Shown here piece by piece: positions 1 through 6,002 of a DNA stretch of 16,085 bases (position 1 is the first letter of the stretch; each line of letters begins with the position of its first letter). The stretch lies in contig CAZOAR010000053.1 of the NCBI GenBank assembly GCA_964577985.1, positions 1 through 16,085 on the forward strand, given 5' to 3'. The stretch is from CAZOAR01 sp964577985 (GTDB taxonomy: Bacteria; Gemmatimonadota; CAZMKB01; CAZNLH01). The notes beneath the pieces are model-generated. The model made no database searches. It had not been told where the DNA came from and was given only the letters and a program-made list of their open reading frames with translations. A program made the position numbers and the translations under genes.

Positions 1-30
1 GAATCGTATTCAGCGTCATAAGTAATTACG

Positions 31-102
31 CCTCACATGTCATTCCAGCCTCACATGTCATTCCAGCCTCACATGTTATTCCCGCCCCATATGTCATTCC
101 CG
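31..102. repeat. Four 18-bp tandem repeat units
   Basis: Four consecutive 18-bp units occupy 31-48, 49-66, 67-84 and 85-102. The first two are identical (cctcacatgtcattccag); the third and fourth have drifted to an ending of cccg. No spacers separate the units, so this is not a CRISPR array. Because 18 is a multiple of three, the repeat reads as a periodic peptide (MSFQPH), but no ribosome binding site or conserved product supports translation. Each unit carries ATGTCATTCC or a near match, the same sequence that begins the hairpin element at 92-157. The tandem units therefore look like amplified ends of that element. Confidence 0.85.
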
Positions 103-157
103 CTTGTCGGGAATCCCATCGCGCAATCAGGCCGATTCCGGACAAGCCGGAATGACA
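92..157. repeat. REP-like inverted repeat pair of two hairpins
   Basis: The arm from 92 (TGTCATTCCCGCTTGTCGGG and onward to 115) is the reverse complement of 134-157 with two mismatches over 24 bases. Each arm is itself a hairpin: ATTCCCG/CGGGAAT around CTTGT at 96-114, and ATTCCGG/CCGGAAT around ACAAG at 135-153. The two mismatches between arms are compensatory within each hairpin. This form is typical of REP/BIME or small non-autonomous elements dispersed in intergenic DNA; membership of such a family is inferred, since only one copy is visible here. It could also act as an RNA structure or terminator for a gene left of the window. Confidence 0.75.
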
Positions 158-193
158 CGCAAGAAGTGGGGAACGTCCAAACCAAATTCCCAC

Positions 194-222
194 TTGACAG
201 GGACCAGTTCTGCTGCTAGTTT
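194..222 (+). promoter_or_regulatory. Possible sigma70 promoter for the prolyl isomerase gene
   Basis: A perfect -35 hexamer TTGACA lies at 194-199 and is followed 17 bases later by TAGTTT at 217-222, which matches the -10 consensus at only three of six positions. Transcription would start near 229 and give a leader of about 100 bases before the ATG at 327. The -35 and spacing are good and the -10 is weak, so this is a moderate guess. Confidence 0.35.
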
Positions 223-326
223 CAGCGTCAGAAAATGACTAGGTTTTCCAGTTTATCAACCATGGCCCTGTTCCATTTTTCTCACGGTATGCGGGGCCAT
301 TGAGAACCAAGGAGAAAGGATTCACC

Positions 327-1370
327 ATGAAGTTCGCGCTCCCTGCCAGTCTGTTGACTTGTGCCTTGTCGCTCGTCTTCCTTCTCTTTTCAGGCGCGCT
401 CAATGCTGAGGATAGCAAGCCAGCACTCGATGATGGTCTTTACGTGGTATTCAACACGACCAAAGGTGAAATTACAGCAAGGCTTCATTACAAGAAAGTG
501 CCTCTGACCGTTGCAAATTTCGTCGGCCTGGTTGAGGGCACAAAGGATTCCAACAAACCTGAAGGCACACCGTTCTACGACGGTCTTACGTTTCACAGGG
601 TCATTGCGGACTTCATGATACAGGGGGGAGACCCTGAAGGAACAGGCAGAGGCGGGCCGGGATACCAGTTTCAGGACGAGTTCGATCCTAGCCTGAAGCA
701 TGACGGCCCAGGGGTACTCTCAATGGCAAACTCTGGCCCAAACACCAACGGAAGCCAGTTCTTCATCACGCACAAGGCCACTCCGTGGCTGAATAACAAG
801 CACACCATTTTCGGAAGGGTCGTGTCAGGCCAGGATGTAGTAAACAAGATCGAGCAGGGCGATGTCATGACTACCGTCAGAATCGTCAGAGTCGGTGACG
901 AAGCAGCCGCTTACAAGGTCGACCAGAAGATGTTTACAGCAATTCAGGACTCTCTCAGGAAAAAAGCTGAGGAAGAATACCAGAAAGAGAGCGCCCGGCA
1001 GGAAGCTCTCATAAAGAAGAGATGGCCGGACCTGACGACGACCGACTCAGGGCTTATGTATGTTGTGACCAGAAAAGGCAGTGGTCCAAAGCCCGAGAAG
1101 GGACAAATGGTGACCGCACACTATACCGGGACTCTGCTTGACGGGACAAAGTTCGACAGCTCACGTGACAGAGGCCAGCCGTTCGAGTTCCCGGTCGGTA
1201 TGGGAAGAGTCATCCCCGGATGGGATGAGGCGTTCCTTGACATGACCAAAGGTGAGACAAGAACCCTGATCATACCTTATAAGCTGGCCTACGGCGAGAG
1301 CGGGCGTCCGCCCGTGATACCTCCGCGGGCCACACTGATCTTTGACGTGGAGCTCATAGATTTTCAGTAG
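327..1370 (+). CDS. Exported dual-domain prolyl isomerase, cyclophilin-FKBP fusion
   Basis: Peptidyl-prolyl cis-trans isomerase of 347 residues, predicted to help fold exported proteins in the periplasm or on the outer surface. The ATG at 327 is chosen because AAGGAGAAAGGA precedes it; a TTG at 300 in frame lacks such a site. Residues 1-27 form a signal peptide with a probable cut after ALNA. A cyclophilin domain spans about 37-192, with FHRVIADFMIQGGD (Arg91, Phe96, Gln99), NGSQFFIT, Trp154 and His159, the residues lining a cyclophilin active site. A charged, helical linker covers about 195-235. An FKBP domain follows (about 240-346) with HYTGTL, KFDSS (Phe276, Asp277), VIPGW (Trp299), AYG and the closing FDVEL. 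Both catalytic domains therefore look intact. Fusions of the two families are known as dual-family immunophilins (CFBP order when cyclophilin is first, usually with TPRs between); this one has no TPR. It is monocistronic and converges on the beta-oxidation operon. Confidence 0.93.
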   Translation: MKFALPASLLTCALSLVFLLFSGALNAEDSKPALDDGLYVVFNTTKGEITARLHYKKVPLTVANFVGLVEGTKDSNKPEGTPFYDGLTFHRVIADFMIQGGDPEGTGRGGPGYQFQDEFDPSLKHDGPGVLSMANSGPNTNGSQFFITHKATPWLNNKHTIFGRVVSGQDVVNKIEQGDVMTTVRIVRVGDEAAAYKVDQKMFTAIQDSLRKKAEEEYQKESARQEALIKKRWPDLTTTDSGLMYVVTRKGSGPKPEKGQMVTAHYTGTLLDGTKFDSSRDRGQPFEFPVGMGRVIPGWDEAFLDMTKGETRTLIIPYKLAYGESGRPPVIPPRATLIFDVELIDFQ

Positions 1371-1498
1371 GGGCACGTCCACGCCCCGTATAATCACTAC
1401 ACAGCACGCCTGATACCTCGATAATGATCGTGCAGGGTCTCTCCCCCTCCAGTGGAAGCCACATGTTCGATCGTGGCATAAGGCTCTCCGCGGGCGTC

Positions 1499-3568
1499 TC
1501 AGATCTTCAGCGTCTTCCGCGCGCTTGACCCTACGGCTCCACGCTGGCATGCTTTCGTGAGCATGAACCCTGCCGAATGCCTCGCCTGAATTTCAAGCGC
1601 CTGTTCAAGAGAGGCGCCGCAGGCCGCCTGCACACATTCCATTATGCTCCTGCGTGCCATTTCCACGAGAGGGCTGTCGCTCTCCTCGAGGCCGGACATA
1701 TCGGCCGGCACTTCGAAGGAGCCCTTCTCCAGCTCTCTGCGCTTCAGCCCGTGTTCGCCCCCCGTTGCTACATTCCAGGCTGTTTCAAGCGACTCCTGCA
1801 TTGTGCCGGCCGCGTCTGTCATCCATCCGACAGTCTCCTCCGCTGCCCTTGCTTTGCCGCTGAGGATCATTTCCAGGATTTTCCTGTGATCCAGGGTATC
1901 CGCCTTGCGGAGAAGCCAGTGGCAACCTTCCATTCCGGGGATCACAGGCAGTGTTACCTCAGGCAGGCCAATCTGCGCTCCTTCTACGGAGATCAGGAAA
2001 TGACAATGAGCCATCAACTCCAGCATACCGCCAAGACAGCGCTTTCCCGCGACGAACCCTACCGAGACATCAAACTCGTCGTTGAGTCTTCTCGCTGTCC
2101 TTGACCATTCACTCGCGACCCTGAAGCCTTCTTCCTCATCCTCGAGAGCGGCATAGAACTCGGTTGTGTCGGCGCCCACCATCTGAGTCGACAGATGGAA
2201 ATCCGAGGTCAGGATCACATTCCTTATCCCTTCATCCCCCAGCCAGTCAAGGGCCCTGTTCAACTCGTCTATGACGTCCCAGTTGAGCGACTCGCGACTG
2301 ATGGTTACCACACCGACCCGACCGTCATGCTCGGCATTCACGTAAAGTTGCTGCCACTCCGGGGTATCGATCTCCTCGAAGACGTCGGGATACCAGCATT
2401 CGTCGGCAGCTTCCGGGTTCAGCTTCCGGTACGCTTCTACTCTCTTGATGACGTTGTCAGCACCCTGTTTCCTGATGACGGCCAGGATCCCTCCGGTGAA
2501 CTGGGCACACAGCTCACCAATCGCGTTCATGTGAGTGAGATGCGCCCTCTTTTCGTGCAGCATTAGACTGGTCATCTGAAATAGTGGCCCGAGTATCCAG
2601 TTCCGGAACTCATCCTCGTCATTCATGTCCCAGTCCACGACCGGACGGTTAGTCGAATACCAGCTCTCGCCACTCTCCTTGCGCCGGACGAGTTCGGGTG
2701 ACGGCGAGAAGACTCCGCCGTATTTCTCCGCGAGATGGTGGAGGCACGACCATGTGAGGAAACTCGCTCCCGGGCCGATTGCGTCGTGCGCCCGCAGCGG
2801 GTTCGGACCGACGAGCCGGCGTACATGTTTGTCGATCTTCCAGTACGGCATGTTCGACGCCTCGTGATACCTTATCGCCGCCTGCGTAACCCCGCAGAAA
2901 AGGACGTCAAGAATAAACGACCAGTAGTCCCCAACCGGGATCGGGACCAGACCGAGCGCGAGGAGGAGATGCGTGATGTTCGATGGCTCATCTTCAACCA
3001 CCTCCCAAACCTTGTTTATCTCATGCGGAAACGATGGATGAAGAATACCGACGCCAAGCTCTGAATTGGGAAAACCTGAGGTGACTGATCTGATTTCGAT
3101 ATCAGGATATGTTTTCCTCATCATTTCATAATGAGAGATCTTGAGCTCCAGTAGCTCCGGAATCGCCTCAAGAAGAAAGGAAGGGTGGTACTTTGCGAGA
3201 CCGGCAGGAAGTGATAAACCATCATAATTGAATTTGACAATGTTCGCCATTATCTCGCCGGCCCTTCCCTTCCCGAAGGAGCGCTTCAGTCCGGCGTACT
3301 GGGCGCCTATGCCATCGGGAGCGCCTGGCAGGTCGATCGTGACGATCGGCACATCATACGGGATCAGTCTGGCCCCGAACTGCATCGCCTTCCCTGAACC
3401 GACGATCCCGTTGCCTCCGGAAATAACCAGCGAACCCCTCTCCTTCGCACTGCCGAAAACCTTTTCTATCAACTCCCCTGGTTCGGCCGGCAGTCGCCCG
3501 CGTTGAAAGATCTTCAGGACCGAGCCCAGCTTCATGGTCTCGAGCGTCGTCTGCCTCAATGATTTCAT
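1499..3568 (-). CDS. Fused 3-hydroxyacyl-CoA dehydrogenase / enoyl-CoA hydratase
   Basis: Predicted bifunctional enzyme of 689 residues that hydrates enoyl-CoA and oxidises the 3-hydroxyacyl-CoA with NAD. Residues about 45-200 are the Rossmann domain: GNGIVG (52-57) fits GxGxxG and Asp79 ends strand two. GILHPSFPHEINKVWEVV aligns without gaps to the family motif LHFFNPVxxMxLVEVI, keeping catalytic His177 and Glu189. Residues about 208-305 match the dehydrogenase C-terminal domain, and 320-400 look like a decayed second copy. Residues about 411-620 are a crotonase domain with Glu517 (LGGMLEL) and Glu537 (GLPEVTLPVIPG), the two hydratase glutamates. The order is opposite to FadB/FadJ and resembles archaeal bifunctional enzymes. 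The ATG at 3568 has AGGAAGAGG upstream and follows the thiolase stop by five bases; an upstream in-frame start at 3745 would lie deep inside the thiolase and adds Arg-rich shadow sequence. The sequence is divergent from classical members, so chain length and true substrate are unknown. Confidence 0.85.
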   Translation of the reverse strand: MKSLRQTTLETMKLGSVLKIFQRGRLPAEPGELIEKVFGSAKERGSLVISGGNGIVGSGKAMQFGARLIPYDVPIVTIDLPGAPDGIGAQYAGLKRSFGKGRAGEIMANIVKFNYDGLSLPAGLAKYHPSFLLEAIPELLELKISHYEMMRKTYPDIEIRSVTSGFPNSELGVGILHPSFPHEINKVWEVVEDEPSNITHLLLALGLVPIPVGDYWSFILDVLFCGVTQAAIRYHEASNMPYWKIDKHVRRLVGPNPLRAHDAIGPGASFLTWSCLHHLAEKYGGVFSPSPELVRRKESGESWYSTNRPVVDWDMNDEDEFRNWILGPLFQMTSLMLHEKRAHLTHMNAIGELCAQFTGGILAVIRKQGADNVIKRVEAYRKLNPEAADECWYPDVFEEIDTPEWQQLYVNAEHDGRVGVVTISRESLNWDVIDELNRALDWLGDEGIRNVILTSDFHLSTQMVGADTTEFYAALEDEEEGFRVASEWSRTARRLNDEFDVSVGFVAGKRCLGGMLELMAHCHFLISVEGAQIGLPEVTLPVIPGMEGCHWLLRKADTLDHRKILEMILSGKARAAEETVGWMTDAAGTMQESLETAWNVATGGEHGLKRRELEKGSFEVPADMSGLEESDSPLVEMARRSIMECVQAACGASLEQALEIQARHSAGFMLTKACQRGAVGSSARKTLKI

Positions 3569-3573
3569 AGTAT

Positions 3574-4818
3574 CTACCTCTTCCTGCTGTCTGTGACTTT
3601 GAAGATAGCCGCTATCCCAACATCTCCTGCGGCGCACCCGAATATGAGAACGTAGCCTCCGCCTCTGGTGACGGCCGTCTCTAGCGCTTCGACGGTGACC
3701 CTGATCAGAGTCGGTCCCTGTGGGTGGCCGTAGACCAGCGGACATCCCGTGTCGTTCATCTTGTGCCAGTCGTAATCGAGAAGTTTCGCAAAGACGACGT
3801 CGTTTATCGCGAAGGGGTTATGATCGTAAACCGCAACCATATCGTCCATGGTCAGTCCCGTACGCTCGAGGAGTTGCCTCACCGCAAAGCTGGGCGCCTC
3901 GGGCATCAAACCTGCTTCCGTCCGGTATTCGTTGGAGGCTATGAGCTGAATGGAAATCTCGGGAGACGCACTCAGTTCACGAGCCTTCTCCTCGCTGGTC
4001 ACCAGCATCGTGAACATGCCGTCCGATGGGTGGGTCTGCCCTCCGGCGGCCACGCAACTGTCGAGCTGCCGTTCCGATTTGAAATCGTCAATTGATGCGT
4101 ATTTTCGCACCCCATAGTCGTCATCCACCACACCCAGCTTCCGGCCCTGGACATTAAGCACCGTCAGGGGGTAGAGGATCTTGTCGAGAACGCCCGACTT
4201 CCTGGCCTCGAAGTATCGCTGGTAGCTCCAGCAGCATAGCTCGGCCACCTCGTTGAAATCCACCTTGTGTTTCCGGGCGGTCCGTCCCGCACATGCCAGC
4301 ATGGAGGTCTCGCCGCTGGACTGTCTGAAACCAGACTGTCCGGTGGATGGGTCGTAACCGAAGTTGTCCCATATATCGCTCAGTACCTCCGTCCTTCTAT
4401 ACGTGCCCTGGTTCGGAAATACGCTCGCGGGTGAGTTGCTTGTCTTGTCGAACGCGAGGACACCTACCGCGTCATGCATGCCATTCTGCACCTGGGCGGC
4501 CGCCTTGACCATCACCTGAAGTCCCGTAGCGCAGGCCTGTTCAAGGTGGAAGCCGGGCAACCTGTGTCCGAAGCTGTGAGAGAGATAAGAAGATGCCCAG
4601 AACTTGTAGAGCCACGGGATAGTCGAGCCAGTAGCCAGATAGTCGAGTTGACTGACCGGCACCCCTTTTCGGCCGAGGATATAAGGCATCGACTCGGCCG
4701 CGAACCTGGCTATGTCGACCTCAGCCAGTGCGCTTGTGTGCCAGGCCGGAAACCAGCTCCCTCCCCACGTCCCATATGGTATGTAAGCCCTCGGATATGA
4801 TGGACCCGCCTTTTTCAT
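3574..4818 (-). CDS. Divergent thiolase (acetyl-CoA acyltransferase family)
   Basis: Thiolase-superfamily protein of 414 residues, predicted to cleave 3-ketoacyl-CoA with CoA, or to run in reverse as a condensing enzyme. The catalytic set is visible: nucleophile Cys96 in EQACATGLQ, Asn334 in HNPFA (matching NEAFA), His365 in YGHPQG, and Cys395 in FGCAAGDVG. Length is normal for the family, about 390-430. Around these motifs the sequence departs from FadA: for example the usual NxxGGAxAxGHPxGA stretch reads NDTGCPLVYGHPQGPT. It could therefore be an SCP2-type or specialised thiolase. The ATG at 4818 has AAAGGAG seven bases upstream. It is the first gene of a two-gene operon, five bases ahead of the dehydrogenase-hydratase fusion, which supports a role in one acyl-CoA degradation pathway. 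A promoter at 4899-4927 and a palindromic site in its leader suggest regulation. Confidence 0.85.
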   Translation of the reverse strand: MKKAGPSYPRAYIPYGTWGGSWFPAWHTSALAEVDIARFAAESMPYILGRKGVPVSQLDYLATGSTIPWLYKFWASSYLSHSFGHRLPGFHLEQACATGLQVMVKAAAQVQNGMHDAVGVLAFDKTSNSPASVFPNQGTYRRTEVLSDIWDNFGYDPSTGQSGFRQSSGETSMLACAGRTARKHKVDFNEVAELCCWSYQRYFEARKSGVLDKILYPLTVLNVQGRKLGVVDDDYGVRKYASIDDFKSERQLDSCVAAGGQTHPSDGMFTMLVTSEEKARELSASPEISIQLIASNEYRTEAGLMPEAPSFAVRQLLERTGLTMDDMVAVYDHNPFAINDVVFAKLLDYDWHKMNDTGCPLVYGHPQGPTLIRVTVEALETAVTRGGGYVLIFGCAAGDVGIAAIFKVTDSRKR

Positions 4819-4860
4819 CTACTGCTCCTTTCACTTCACATTGAACAGCCACTGGAAATG

Positions 4861-4874
4861 CCTCCACGTGGAGG
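4861..4874. promoter_or_regulatory. Perfect 14-bp palindrome, candidate operator
   Basis: CCTCCACGTGGAGG is an exact palindrome. It lies in the leader of the thiolase operon, just downstream of the start point expected from the promoter at 4899-4927 (near 4892) and well before the Shine-Dalgarno site. This position suits a repressor operator; acyl-CoA-responsive TetR or GntR regulators often control such operons. The regulator is not in the window, and the assignment is inference. Confidence 0.45.
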
Positions 4875-4898
4875 GGTATCTGAGAAGCCGGATTCTCT

Positions 4899-4927
4899 AT
4901 TCTAATTCCCTTCTATAATGGCGTCAA
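4899..4927 (-). promoter_or_regulatory. Sigma70-type promoter for the thiolase operon
   Basis: On the minus strand, TTGACG (4927-4922) is followed after exactly 17 bases by TAGAAT (4904-4899), each one base off consensus. The start would fall near 4892, giving a leader of roughly 75 bases to the ATG at 4818. Confidence 0.65.
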
Positions 4928-4936
4928 GAAAGAATA

Positions 4937-4952
4937 TCCGCTCTGAGGCGGA
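4937..4952. promoter_or_regulatory. Inverted repeat between two divergent -35 boxes
   Basis: TCCGC-TCTGAG-GCGGA sits between the -35 of the minus-strand thiolase promoter (4922-4927) and the -35 of the plus-strand hydrolase promoter (4967-4972). Short arms of five bases make chance occurrence possible, but the placement would allow one regulator to act on both genes. Confidence 0.3.
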
Positions 4953-4966
4953 AAGGACCCGCCGAC

Positions 4967-4996
4967 TTGACAAATCGTTCTCCTGAGTGATATCAT
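4967..4996 (+). promoter_or_regulatory. Sigma70-type promoter for the metallo-hydrolase gene
   Basis: A perfect TTGACA at 4967-4972 is followed after 18 bases by TATCAT at 4991-4996, one base off consensus. Transcription would begin near 5003. This places an in-frame ATG at 4987 inside the promoter and supports the start at 5077. Confidence 0.65.
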
Positions 4997-5011
4997 ATCA
5001 TTCTGGCAGGC

Positions 5012-5056
5012 CAGGTCTCCTGCCTCTGTTGCCGCGTACCAGTCCCGGGAGACCTG
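5012..5056 (+). promoter_or_regulatory. Leader hairpin upstream of the hydrolase gene
   Basis: CAGGTCTCC at 5012-5020 pairs perfectly with GGAGACCTG at 5048-5056 around a 27-base loop. The stem lies inside the predicted leader and ends seven bases before the GGGAGG Shine-Dalgarno at 5064-5069. It may shape translation or mRNA stability. No T-tract follows, so it is not a clear attenuator, and no riboswitch class is recognised. Confidence 0.35.
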
Positions 5057-5076
5057 CATCCGCGGGAGGTTCAGTG

Positions 5077-5826
5077 ATGATTATCGTACGGTCCATGCAC
5101 AGGTCGTGGCTCTCAAACACCTATCTCCTGGCGGACAGCCCTGGAGGCAGGGCTGTGCTGATAGACTCCGGAGGGCCCGTGGAGCCGATAGTAGAGAGCG
5201 TCGAGCGGGACGGCCTGTCAGTATCTCACATCCTCTGCACTCATAACCACCACGATCACACTGCCAATAACGAGTACTACAAGAAGCGGTTCGGATGCAT
5301 GATTGCCGGTCATGCTGAAGAAGGTATCCTCTCGCTTGACGCGGAGCTGGCGAATAATGATACAATCTCATGCGGTGGCGTTGACGTGCGGGCGTTACAC
5401 GTGCCCGGACACACACGCGGTCAACTGGCGTTCCTGGCACGAGATCATGAAGGAGCTTCTCTCTTCACGGGTGACACGCTGTTCAGGGAGAGCGTGGGTG
5501 GTACGTGCGGACCGGGTCATACAACCTTTGAGGACATCAGGCACTCCATAATGAACGTGCTGATGAAGTTGCCGGAAGGTATAAGGGTCTACCCCGGGCA
5601 CTCGGACGAGACCAGCATCGTGCACGAGTGGAGGGCCAACCCTTTCATCCGCGCATGGAGTGGCAGAGACGAGATCCTGGAACATCCATGCCTGGCGTTC
5701 GGGCGCCCCGCGACATTGCTGCTCCGGGCTAAGGATTACGATGGCGGTACAAAGTGCTGGATACGGTTCGACTCCGGGGAGGAGGACATCGTACCCGGCT
5801 CACGTGTGGAAAGCGCTACTCCCTGA
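5077..5826 (+). CDS. Metallo-beta-lactamase-fold hydrolase, glyoxalase II-like
   Basis: Cytoplasmic metallo-hydrolase of 249 residues, predicted to cleave a thioester or similar ester. The binuclear metal site is complete: THNHHDH (His56, His58, Asp60, His61), His112 in VPGHTRGQ, Asp133 in FTGDTLF and His175 in YPGHSDET. The layout and the closing HEWRANPF resemble glyoxalase II-type (YcbL-like) proteins. About 55 residues after NPF form an extra C-terminal piece rich in beta-type sequence that I do not recognise. The ATG at 5077 follows GGGAGG by seven bases; a GTG sits directly before it at 5074. Longer starts from 4987 overlap the promoter. It is transcribed away from the thiolase operon, so a CoA-thioesterase role is possible but unproven. 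There is no signal peptide. Confidence 0.85.
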   Translation: MIIVRSMHRSWLSNTYLLADSPGGRAVLIDSGGPVEPIVESVERDGLSVSHILCTHNHHDHTANNEYYKKRFGCMIAGHAEEGILSLDAELANNDTISCGGVDVRALHVPGHTRGQLAFLARDHEGASLFTGDTLFRESVGGTCGPGHTTFEDIRHSIMNVLMKLPEGIRVYPGHSDETSIVHEWRANPFIRAWSGRDEILEHPCLAFGRPATLLLRAKDYDGGTKCWIRFDSGEEDIVPGSRVESATP

Positions 5827-5848
5827 ACCGTCAATCGGATACACGACA

Positions 5849-5893
5849 AAGCCGGGCTATCCCGGATGTTCTGTTCCTGGGATAACCCGGCTT
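5849..5893. terminator. Strong hairpin between convergent genes
   Basis: AAGCCGGGCTATCCC at 5849-5863 pairs with GGGATAACCCGGCTT at 5879-5893, a 15-bp stem with one C-A mismatch and a 15-base loop. It lies 22 bases past the hydrolase stop and about 110 bases past the stop of the convergent secreted protein gene. It could end transcripts from both sides. Neither side has a clear T-tract, so intrinsic termination is likely but not certain. Confidence 0.55.
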
Positions 5894-6002
5894 ATCAGTA
5901 CCTTCTGCATGCTCTCAGATCCATCGCTGGAGGACTTACGGGCAGATCCACCCCGGCTGGTTCCTCTCAGCCCGATGGAAGCAAGCGCCCTCCGACGAGA
6001 TC

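Noticed and set aside
31..102. Possible CRISPR repeats
   Set aside because: Units are directly adjacent with no unique spacers, and there are no cas genes.
37..219. Open frame encoding repeated MSFQPH units
   Set aside because: It is a read-through of the 18-bp tandem repeat and hairpin element, with no ribosome binding site and no resemblance to a protein.
262..300. ATGGCCC/GGGCCAT inverted repeat before the prolyl isomerase gene
   Set aside because: Seven pairs around a 25-base loop is weak, and it does not reach the ribosome site.
1370..1387. GGGGC/GCCCC hairpin after the prolyl isomerase stop as a terminator
   Set aside because: The stem has only five solid pairs and no T-tract; it cannot be separated from chance.
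3569..3745. Longer N-terminus for the dehydrogenase-hydratase fusion
   Set aside because: The extra 59 residues overlap the thiolase gene, are Arg-rich out-of-frame sequence, and a good ribosome binding site precedes the ATG at 3568.
4987..5076. Longer start for the metallo-hydrolase
   Set aside because: The ATG at 4987 lies inside the promoter, and the leader sequence is low-complexity Pro/Gly/Ser with no family similarity; GGGAGG supports 5077.
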